Shown one piece after another: positions 1 through 9,391 of a stretch of 20,962 nt of DNA (position 1 is the first letter of the stretch; every line of letters begins with the position of its first letter). Location: NCBI GenBank assembly GCA_015501075.1, contig JADNYJ010000549.1:1-20962 (forward strand), given 5' to 3'. The notes under the pieces were generated by a model, which was not told the DNA's origin, did not search any database, and saw only the letters and a list, made by a program, of their open reading frames with translations. The position numbers and the translations under genes are program-made. This DNA comes from Gymnopilus junonius. Taxonomy: Eukaryota > Basidiomycota > Agaricomycetes > Agaricales > Galerinaceae.

Positions 1-306
1 CCTGCAAATGCGGTAATCAGAGCTAGGAGTTGCGGTGTCGATCCGGCTTGGAAGTTAATAGTCAGCGCTAGGCGGAAGCATCAAGAGAGCTTCGGACATT
101 ACCTACCACAAGACCCAAAGGAAGTTCGTTTATCAGGACTTGCTCTGAATCATTGTTGCGGCGTCCTCAAGTGTTCAGTGTTTAAATAAACAGAAGAAAT
201 TTTCAGAAGGAACGATGTCAGGTCATTCGAGCTGGATGATACGGGCGGGACGTTCGTGCGAGGCGAGGAGGCGAGGAGTCGGGAGGAGGTGGCGTGAGCT
301 GACCCA
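1..306. other. No assignable gene; weak exon-like patch at left edge
   Basis: I can assign no gene here. On the minus strand a short spliced reading is possible: 144-103, a GT...AG gap of 56 nt, then 46-1. It gives about 29 residues beginning QVLINELPLG and continuing off the window edge. Both junctions look canonical and the frame stays open, so this may be an exon pair of a gene lying mostly to the left. It is too short to identify and could be chance. The stretch from about 250 to 300 is purine-rich with repeated GAGGCGAGGAG-like units. Confidence 0.2.
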
Positions 307-324
307 GCTCTCCCCCACACTGAC
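307..324 (+). repeat. Left 18-nt terminal inverted repeat
   Basis: GCTCTCCCCCACACTGAC. It is identical to the reverse complement of 1001-1018. The similarity does not extend clearly beyond these 18 bases on either side. Confidence 0.7.
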
Positions 325-396
325 TTTCCCGAAAAAGAAATAAAGTGCACGTGCGCTCTTTCTCCAGGGATATGAGGCAATGTCAACATTTTTAGC

Positions 397-478
397 GGTG
401 AAATGCTCTAGTGGTTAATGTGTCAGTACAGCGTAACAACGAGTCCAGCGTTCAACTTCAGCTGGGTGCAACTTTTTT
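397..478 (+). other. Degenerate tRNA-like Pol III unit (SINE head or tRNA relic)
   Basis: An A-box-like TGCTCTAGTGG (404-414) and a B-box-like CGTTCAACTTC (449-459) are 45 nt apart start to start, close to the spacing in tRNA genes. A run of six T at 473-478 directly follows and would act as a Pol III terminator. CCAGC (445-449) can pair with GCTGG (461-465), but that loop has 11 nt rather than 7, and the D arm and acceptor stem do not pair well. It is therefore not a working tRNA; a tRNA-derived SINE head or a decayed tRNA gene fits better. Confidence 0.27.
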
Positions 479-1000
479 CTCCTAGCCTTCTCAGTCGCTT
501 TCGCCCTTCCCCGACTTCCTTCAACTGTGTTGGCTATTTGTAATTTTTTTTTTTGCTCATATACATTTCACTGTATTTCATTATAATTTTGCCTCAAAAT
601 TTTTGTATTTTGTGGTCAGGAGATTTAAACTCGGAAAATAGCCTTAAAATATGTGATTATTACCTCTCACAGGGTATTTACTACCTTTATAAATAATTTA
701 TGGAGACCTGGGTTAATTCAGCAGTCTGAAAAAAATTAAATGGGGTCAAAAAACCGCCCTTAGACAATAAAAGCATCATTAATTTCGATTATTTTCACCC
801 ATTTCTCTCATAAACCAGCTTATGTATCTATTTTAGCAATACTATAGTTACTTTACATTATCCTAGCTCTATACTTTTTTTGTTACTGAGCTCGCACTGA
901 CTTTGAGTTGACTCCGAGACGAGGGTGTCAGTGCGATGTTGCCAAATTGTCAGTGTGGCTGTGTATATTACCTTAAAAGGGCCTTCGGTGATTTCCGGAT

Positions 1001-1018
1001 GTCAGTGTGGGGGAGAGC
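1001..1018 (-). repeat. Right 18-nt terminal inverted repeat
   Basis: GTCAGTGTGGGGGAGAGC on the plus strand, the exact reverse complement of 307-324. Partial copies of its GTCAGTG core lie just inside it. Confidence 0.7.
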
Positions 1019-1538
1019 AAGGGAACTTGGTGGCGGTGCAAAATGGGGTCGGCACAGAGAAATGCTTCGCTATTTGTGAGTGTTAGGATTCCATTCTGTC
1101 GACTTTGCCGCGTTGCGCCGAGCTTTCCTCGTACCAGGCACTGAACTTTCCAAGAAGTTCCACTCAGTTAACGCGTTTGAGGATCACTTAGCGCTCAGCA
1201 CAAGTCAAACGATTTGAAGCTTTATTGTATGCGATAGATTACGATATCCCTTCGCATGAAATGGGGAGCGAACAAGTCACTGAACAATGGACATCAAAGC
1301 AGCAAAATGACAGGCATCTCCGGTTATCTTCAATCTGCCATTTCATTATTAATGTATACATACTCTGGTTAGCGTTCGGAAGGGATGATGGGTGCTACTT
1401 AGCACCGTATCAAGGCAAATTGCACCATATCACGACTTTGAATGTCACATGTTGCAGAGACCACGGAGGCTTAAATACAGCCTTGATTTCGAGGGGCTGC
1501 ATTTGAACCTCACCCACAAACGGACTTTCAAGCCACCC
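1019..1538. other. Upstream region of ADI1, no gene seen
   Basis: This stretch separates the TIR element from the ADI1 start and presumably carries its promoter and 5' UTR. An open frame runs into ADI1 from an upstream ATG at 1392, but those extra 49 codons have no counterpart in the family, whose proteins begin directly at the M(V)RAYY motif. I see no clear TATA box or other gene. Confidence 0.4.
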
Positions 1539-2379
1539 ATGCGCGCTTACTACTTTGACGATCTCCCAGGTGACCAACGCCTTGCCCATGATTTCGTCCC
1601 ATCGCGACCGGTATCGAAAAAGGTTCTAGATGCTCTGAACGTTAAATCCTGGTCCCTCCCAGCCGATGCCTACGAGGCTGAGCTGGATGCTATTGCGAAG
1701 GAACAGGGGTATACGAACAGGGATATTATGACCGTTTCGAAGGATGCTCTAGGCTCGGTGAGTTGCTTTTTTTTACTTTCAATTCAATAAGTGGACTCTT
1801 CGTTACGAAGATCGTCGCCGCTTCTGACTTGGAAGGTGATAGGCGTACGATGGAAAGATTAAGTCGATGTTCGATGAGTAGGTCGTCTCATAGTATTTCA
1901 AGTAGATAATTAGAAGTATTTAAGCCCCATCTAATATATAATCTAAGGCATATCCATGATGAGGAAGAGGCCCGTTTCATCTTATCTGGAAGCGGGTTCT
2001 ACGATATCCGAGGTATGAAAAATCCCTCTTCCCAACGTCGTCGATTGTCACTCAAATCCAACCCTCCTAACTGTAACTCTTTATCAGAAACTTCTTCTGA
2101 TCAATGGATACGACTCGCCTTTGGTCCTGGGGACCTCATCTCTCTCCCAATCGGAAGTTACCACCGCTTCACGCCTGATGAGGGCAACAATATCGAGGCT
2201 CTCCGTCTCTTCAGGGTGAGTACCCGACTTTTTTTTCACTCTATTTGAATCGCATATTAGGGAATGAAACTGAGAGAGGACCATTATAGGACGAGCCCAA
2301 GTGGAACCGTTTTGTTCGGAGCAAGGAAACCGACGCGAACCCTCATAGGATTGCGTACCTCAAGGGCATAAGTGCATAG
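1539..2379 (+). CDS. ADI1: Acireductone dioxygenase, five exons
   Basis: This is the cupin-fold enzyme of the methionine salvage pathway. It oxidises acireductone to formate and the 2-keto precursor of methionine when iron-bound, and runs an off-pathway reaction with nickel; it acts in the cytosol or nucleus. Exons are 1539-1757, 1843-1877, 1948-2012, 2088-2215 and 2290-2379. All junctions are GT...AG and the frame is continuous, giving 178 residues, close to the usual 180. The protein opens with MRAYYFDDLPGDQR, as the family does. Metal ligands are visible: HIHDEEE supplies His86, His88 and Glu92, and YHRF supplies His132. The Glu107 codon is completed across intron 3. The start at 1539 is chosen because the family begins exactly there. 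I see no defect. Recognition is from family motifs, not a search. Confidence 0.95.
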
Positions 2380-2650
2380 ATGAAAGGGATGAAATCGCAG
2401 TGTGTTATATAGATAAAGAATCGACCACGAGAAATTGGATATATGTACCATGCTAGTAACTCGAGCTGTATCTCATGTTTGACATTAAACATCTTGAGAA
2501 AGTTTCTCTGAGCTGGTAGCGGCGTCGACTTCTTCAATCTTCCTCTCCACCTTAATTTTCAGCAGTTGTAAGATATAGGAGATACTTTTGTGCCTTTGGA
2601 TTCGTCCTGTGCATTTCAGCGTCGTATGAAACACCCATAACGATACGGAT

Positions 2651-3887
2651 TCAGATGAGTATGATGGTAGAATTGAAGCCCTGGATTTCCGGTAGTCGAC
2701 CACGATACGTCAAATAAAAGAGAAAGAGAAAGAAATTAAATTTATCACATACATAAATCTGGGTAATGGCACCCACAACAACGTTATACCCCACTCTATT
2801 CGTAACATACAACACTAATGAAACAATCTGGGCGAAGAATATCATAACCCCCAACTCGCGGAATATGGCTATGATAATTGCATATGGACCTCCGCCCAAA
2901 TTGAGCTGCGACGCATTGTCTCTCGATAACTGATGGGAGAGGGTTAGGATTTGGAGTGTTATGAAAGAATTGACGGTCGTGGGGGCTGTTTGGTTGAGTA
3001 GGCTGGGATCTTGTATGGAGAGGATTATAACGTCTACGTGCGTGCATCCTTAATCAAATAAATTTGAGGACATTATTAGACAGAGGATTTATATTAAAGG
3101 AGATATTTGTTAGGCACATAAACTTCTCATTGTCAGCATCGGTACATCTTATACAAAGGAAGTTGATCAGTATGAGAATACTTGCTCACTTGGGAGAGTA
3201 CTTACGATTAATGACTGTGTAAGGAAATCAATCAGGGCGTAGAATACGCTATACGCGTCATTCAGTCTATTGAACTGGACAAACTTAATATCGATCAGAT
3301 TGGGTCTGGAGGAAAATCGTCAATGCGTTCTAATTGAAAAATGACGAGAGTGATAAATTCACCAGTTCATGATATACGCTCCAGGTAACCACCGCCGTTC
3401 TGAATGCTGAAAGTCGACGAACTGGCGAAGTCGATGAAGCCTTTGAAGGTGCACGTACCACGATATCTATGGGCGCCGAGGAAAAGGAGGTAAATTCCAG
3501 CATGGAGTCCTAAGTCGGAGTCGGAGGGATGAGTACGGCAGATTGGTCAGAGGATAAGCACCTACCATGGAAAGCAATATTGAGAATCGCCTCTAGATAG
3601 TCTGAACCTCCTACCAAAAAGGCGTCCATTATGCGACAAGGGAAAGACGGGGTGTCCGATGGACAACCATAGGGGGGTGAAATACTTGATGAAATCGACA
3701 TGTTGGTGAAGGTGGATATAAGTAGCTCGTGGGTGAAGAAGATTGCAGACCCCGACCAAGGTCCGCATTCCTGAAACGCAAGCTGATGGTAAAATCATTT
3801 CCACCACCTCCGGTTTCCTCATTCTCCCGAGACCTGGGCAAAAAAGCCATCAAGAACAAGCCCTAGAGAAGAACGAGGAGGAGCCAT
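2651..3887 (-). pseudogene. Broken DUF6534-like multi-pass membrane protein gene
   Basis: Pieces of a seven-helix membrane protein appear in order on the minus strand. A first exon at 3887-3834 reads MAPPRSSLGLVLDGFFAQ. Then come LVGVCNL...TYIHLHQHVDFIKYF (within 3770-3566), DYLEAILNIAFHG joined in phase to an exon starting at 3509, and a hydrophobic exon ending at 2753 with GVMIFFAQIVSLVLYVTN. A last exon at 2680-2651 ends with FNSTIILI and a stop. Order, hydrophobicity and the closing ITQIY...NST motif resemble Agaricomycete DUF6534 proteins, which end near LSKLYxNSLLATLN. The family-like residues sit in different frames, several TGA/TAA codons interrupt the middle (about 3110-3160), and the run of six C at 3671-3676 marks one frame change. 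The protein stops exactly where the family would continue. A TATAAATA at 3900-3893 is oddly close to the ATG. Family membership is inference; decay is more certain. Confidence 0.45.
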
Positions 3888-6800
3888 GTCGGTATTTATA
3901 GCGGACTGAAATACGGAGTGTACCTTCAAGGGATTCTGCTGCTGCATACATGACCAGTACAAATCCATCGTCCAGGGACATAAGACGCTTCCAACTTACA
4001 TGTTTTCTCGATGGTTGACTTGACTTTGTCTTGTCCTTCCGTCCCGCTAATCACGGATGACATGACAGCATACCCCTAAAGACAGTTCTACATCATCTCG
4101 TTACATCCATCAACTAACGCAGTGATAACGTATACTTACTAGTATAACCCTTCGGTTTGGAAGCCACTTTTGACTCGGACGTTATGCGGTTGAAGTAAGG
4201 CTCACCTGGCACTACACTATGCACAGGAGATAACGTCGCTCCTGCAACTCCTCAAAATTCCGGTAATCAACATGATGAGTCGAAGCTGAAAATTGGGGTT
4301 AGAATACTAAGTCCTTCAGGGCGTAGCAGACGGAGTACAACGGCAACGGAGGAATGGCAGTGACTTCTCACGTACCTTTATTATATAAGATAAGATTCAG
4401 GTGACGAGTTCCATCAATCTGGAAATACAAGCCCGAAAAGAGCATGTATGCCACAGAATGCTCACTTTGTGTAAGTGGACAGTTTTTCTTTCATCCTACT
4501 TTACTTCCATACTTCAATCTAATTCCTAGTAAACGTCAATCAAATATTAAGCCTTACCTGAAATTCCGGCTTCGAGGACGTTCCTTCGATATTCGAGGAC
4601 CAACTTTGGATTCACACTGTACATACAGTCGTTTTACTGGACCTGGTCCAAATACTTACGTAGGAATAAAGGAAATTAAGGCCCATCTGACTCATTGTCG
4701 ATCTTATTACTGCCCGTAAGCCAAATGATGAATACCCTCTTCCTTATTGAGGATTACAAACTATTACGTTCGACAGGTCTTCGAAATTTCCGTGAGCCAG
4801 TATATGGCCTTGCGTTGGTTTACTCAAATATAGCGTGAGGGTTGGGCTGCCTTAGGAGACATACCGATAAAGATACGATTAAAAAACTTCCGTGTATGGA
4901 GGAGAAATATTTCCGATCGGTACGCGGGACGGATAAGGGTAACATCGAAACTAGGGGTATGAAGCACAACTTCCGGATAGTACAGGACCGTTGAGTAGCA
5001 CAAAACATGATGGGATAGCTTACCAGATGTATATATTAATCCGGCAGGGTATTATTAAAGACTAAGAGCCGATCGATAAATCCTGTTCAAGGAATAATCA
5101 TGTACGGATATAAAGTCAGAAATGAACGGAGAAATAGATAACCCACAAGAGTAAATGAATCATTCTACGTGCTGCTCGTTGTTCTTCTTATCCATATTTA
5201 CCCCATCGGATGCCTTACGATATTATAAGTCAAAGGAGGAACGAATGAGAAATCATACCCGACCATCGGCAGACGTCGTAATGTGATCTTGAAGTTTCTG
5301 CGTCAGTGTCACAGTTTCTGGAAGGAGCATCCAGCCAGACATTTACATGGCTTTATTTAGTATACATCCCCTTTCCTCGGTGCTATTCTTTGGTATGTAA
5401 ACTGCTTCAGGACTAACGGCACGGTTCACACTGTCGATAAAGATTGGTGATACTCTCCATTCCTCCGGAGCCCAAGTGAAACTCTAGCTGACAGTGAAGG
5501 CAATCCGTTTAGAGATCCGCCCGAAGAACATTCCTTGAGGTTGTAGGTAATAGTAACTGGAAGCAAGGACTTATAGACATCGCCTGATTTGAAGGCCCAA
5601 CCGTCAATCGGCGGAGGAGGATTCCTTGCTAATATTCTCAAGAGGAAGCCCAGTAGCAGTGAGAAGGTACATAGAGAGGTCATAATAGATAAACGCTATT
5701 ACTAGCCCAGAGAGATAAAGATCGCACAGCAAGCAGCTCTAGCTGTGTTATTTTCTTCAACAAACCAAGAAGAAAACGACGGCGACGCCAAAAAAGCTTT
5801 CTTCTTTACGTTCGAAAGGTCATCCATAAAATGTATAAGGGGAGTCCGCCATATATTTTCTAACGAGACGTACAAACAGTAGGAGCGGCTTCTAACTCTC
5901 CACGAACCTGTTCAAGATTACTGTCTTATAATAACCAATTGCGAACTGAGCCAGGAGGACGAGCCCTTATCTTCGTCGTTAGAGCTGTCATTACGGGATA
6001 AAAAGGAAGGACGAACCAGTATGGGTAGAATTACTCATCCATAACGCTCCCACTGTCTAAGAAGAGCAGAAAGAACTCACCAAAAAGGTGAACGGCAGGA
6101 ATCTCCTGTTGGTGGTTTTGATGACGCCGGAAATAAGCCTGTGTCAATGAACATATGTGTCGACCGGCGTTCAAATAATTTCCAGGGTATGACAAAAGTC
6201 GATTCAGTGATGTCAAGTTTATTCTGATTGTTTCTGGTGAGAAGTTGACGTCCTAGGCCCCTTGTTGCCTTCCCTGGTCGACATTGGAAGGATTCATTAC
6301 GATAAAGTAGCGGCATAGCCCGTCAGGAGAAATTCTCGGATAAACCCAGAGATAAATGTTCTCCTGACCTAGTTCCATCGATAACAGGCGGGTTCCAGGA
6401 GAGAAAGGAGGGAAAGAGGTAATGATATTATAGAATCTTCGTTATAAAGGAATATCTGTAAACGGTACGTCAGGTGAAATACCGCAAACAAAATTAGATC
6501 AAAAAGCTCACTTGCGATCACAAGACTATTCTTGCCGCACTTCCCAAAAATTATCAAAGCAGTATTACTGCTGAGAATGGGCGGTGTTCAAAATGAATTA
6601 AACCTCCTTCTATAGGACGAGAGAAGAAAGTAACAGCCCGTTTATAGATACTAATGACAAGTATGATAAGCACGATTACAAAATACACCAATGGAGCTAA
6701 AGAAGAATCACTCAGAGACGGACTATTCAACTTCAAAAACATTTAGGTCTATAGGTGAAAATTTAGCGCGCGAAAAATACCAAAGATGAAGTGAATGTAC

Positions 6801-9391
6801 ATGTTGGCGTCGAAACCAAATCCCAGTTTCGAGTGTGCTGTGCTCATATCTTAAGACGCGGTCTAAAACAAATGGTTACAATCTGGCTTGTTGATGCCAA
6901 ACCTCGGCTTTGCCGTCATACCACAGAACGTGCCTCATTTAATGTACACGTGTGAGAGGAAACCCTAGTTTGGTGCAGAACGATAAGCGATATTGCTCCA
7001 TGCTCATGGCTATGTCATCAGAATAAAGAGCACAAGTGAGATGCAATACAGATCTAATACTGGTAGAACAACGCGACAGAGCTTGACAGACACGTCGCGA
7101 TGAACATTGCCGTCGGCTTGCGGTGAGATACAAATCTGGACTGAAGGGTCGAGAACAGTAGATTAGCTGCAGAGTAGGTTCAAGAATAGACCGTGAGGGA
7201 GAGAAAAAAGTGTGCATGGAATGTTCGCCACGAGGTAGAGGAAATGTAAACATGTTAAAGCAGAAAAAAATGGCAACCAACATTGCTCGACGAAGCGTTA
7301 CGCCAACTTTTGAGCATAAGTGATTGATAGAGATTCATCATGCGGAGACTTTCAGTTAAGGAGATTGTATTGCGAGAGAATTGTTCGGGAACCATGTGAA
7401 GGCAAGATCGAACGTGCCAGATGAATAAGGTGACTATCACGAGTAAAGGAGAAATACTTACCTGAGAAAACAGCACGCGCTCTCAGACGTACATCGCTAG
7501 GACCACACAGCAGTGGAACACCCAATCTCAAATATCACGCCTAAGTTGCTCTCCAGCATGGCTGTCCGTGACGTCGACAATTGCAGGAGGAATCAGGGAA
7601 GAGGCGCGTGTATGCGAACGGAATAGACAAGTCGGATTCTAGACGTCGAGACATGGCGGCATTCCAGAAATGGGGCCTAGGTTCGGCGGAGAAGATAGGA
7701 CGTAGAAATAAAGTAGGAAACCACTGGAAGCGAGGGTAAGATGTACGAGAGGTCGTAGTGGTGTGGTTGAGAAAGACGAAGAAATGATGGTGAGAGCCGG
7801 CGCTGCAGAAATGGATGCCGTGAGAAATCTTGATCAATCAGATCCTCCTGACCGATAGTATTTAATTCTTAGAGCTCTTATTATTAACTGATTGAACGCA
7901 GAAGAAGGGAGATGATATGAAAACAAGAAATTGTTTAGTAGTATTCTCATTTCCCAAAATATATCGCAACGAGGCTTTCAAAACTCAAGTCGGCGCAACC
8001 TGGAAGGATTTTCTCGCTTCGAGGTTTGTGTGAAAATAAGCTAAATATGGCCATTTCCAAGCCTTAAACATTTCTGTAAACTGCGTACCTTGGAACTAAG
8101 TAAAGTTTGTGGAAACTCGAAAATCTTCCCGCGCTAAAGCTGACTCAAACCTTTTTCTCGCGAACTTTATTCCATCATGTCTTCGTGTCCCATTGGTATT
8201 TATGGCAGAAGGTCATTAATAAGCCTTACTTTCATGGGTCTAACATTTATAGAGTAATCGATAAAGGTACTTGACAAAGCCCTCCATAAATTACACCCAG
8301 AAAACATTGAAGCCAGTGTAAGGCAGTCTCCTCCGGCGTCATCTGCGTTTGCAGCTGACTTCCTGCACGTGTGATACTCCTTATCATTATGCCATCTGCG
8401 GTTCTGGACCATGTCGTAAGTACTCCCAGCTTGCGAAGTAAAATTCGCAGAATCAATACTCTAAATAACGTTGCCGATATCTAAAGTGAGCAGAAGATGG
8501 CGACAATCAAAGTGATTGGCAGTGATCTGTAATACTTCTGATGTCTAATAAATATCTAAAATGTGGACAGTAGCCACGCGTTGCAGAGATGGAGATCTGG
8601 CGGGCTACCACTTGTTATTCGCCATGCATTTGCGACTTTTGTAAAGGGCAAGGTCCGGGATACCCCCAATCACCAGGGGGCGATGCTATCTTCCTCGTGG
8701 AATGGATAAAATAAGGCATTACGAGGTGAGGAATCTGTTGAGCAGTCTAGAAGGGCTACACGGCCATTCTAGAGTGTTATCTCCAGTAGTCCAGTTAGTA
8801 TCCGTTAGAGAAACCTATTGTTTGGTTCACTCGTATGTCTTCACCCTGAATCTGTCAAACGGCGATCTGGATAGGCTCACAGCGTCTATGCACAAAACCA
8901 GCGATCTATCCGAGCTTGCCAAACCCCGGTCCCTGGCGTCTTGTCTATCTAGAAAGTTTGATTGCCGGAGCCAGGGCTTGATCAGTCCTTCAGCGTACAT
9001 AGAACGCAAAAGCCGAGCCGCCGGACTCGGTATGTACTGGAAATTTAGTGTTCTAGGCAGTCGGAAAAATGTATTGTATATTTCCAAGAGAGCGCTTACT
9101 TGTGGGCTCAGTAGCAGACAAGATGGAGGTTTTGAGGAAGATCGTTAAGGCTAGTAAATCAGTGAAGTTATTTATTACAGCAGTTCTTCGCCAGCAAGTT
9201 AAAGTTCTCGCATAAGTTCACCCAATGTGGACGACAATATATCATTTTCAATAAAATCCGATGTTCCCTTTTATTGGACGAAAAACGTGCACCAATAATC
9301 TCTACAGATGTAGTATACCTCAAATGCAATATAATCGGAGTATCGCTTCATCTGGATATATGAACGGGATCTATATAGAAGAGCGAAGGTC
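3888..9391. other. 5.5 kb without a recognisable gene
   Basis: I read both strands and could not assemble any known family. Open frames are short. The longest is 148 codons at 8702-9148 (+), overlapped antisense by an 86-codon frame at 8827-9087; lengths like these are expected by chance in a window this size. Patches on the minus strand with plausible splice borders but no identity lie at about 5000-4860, 4625-4560, 4424-4380 and 4085-4010. A hydrophobic N-terminal-like frame starts at 6742 (-) with one clear membrane-spanning stretch. These could be exons of diverged or decayed genes. No repeat, tRNA or transposon signature was found. Confidence 0.4.

Larger units (their letters stand above)
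307..1018. mobile_element. Candidate non-autonomous TIR element (MITE-like)
   Basis: An 18-nt exact inverted repeat bounds this 712-bp stretch: GCTCTCCCCCACACTGAC at the left end and its perfect reverse complement at the right end. The motif TGTCAGTG recurs just inside the right end (about 926-933 and 948-955), resembling the subterminal repeats that transposases bind. The interior is AT-rich, has no credible coding frame and holds a tRNA-like unit near 397-478. I could not find a convincing target-site duplication flanking either end, so the exact boundaries and superfamily are open. An old, non-autonomous DNA element is the best guess. A chance inverted repeat is unlikely at 18 of 18 matches over this distance. 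Confidence 0.5.

Noticed and set aside
397..469. Functional tRNA gene
   Set aside because: A- and B-box-like motifs and a T-run exist, but the acceptor stem and D arm do not pair and the T-loop length is wrong.
1392..1538. N-terminal extension of ADI1 from an upstream in-frame ATG
   Set aside because: The family begins at the MRAYYFDD motif, and the extra 49 codons match nothing.
8660..8680. CCCCC...GGGGG hairpin
   Set aside because: A five-pair stem with no terminator, tRNA or element context is most likely chance.
8702..9148. 148-codon plus-strand open frame
   Set aside because: It is overlapped by an 86-codon antisense frame, has no recognisable motif, and a frame of this length is expected by chance in about 21 kb read in six frames.
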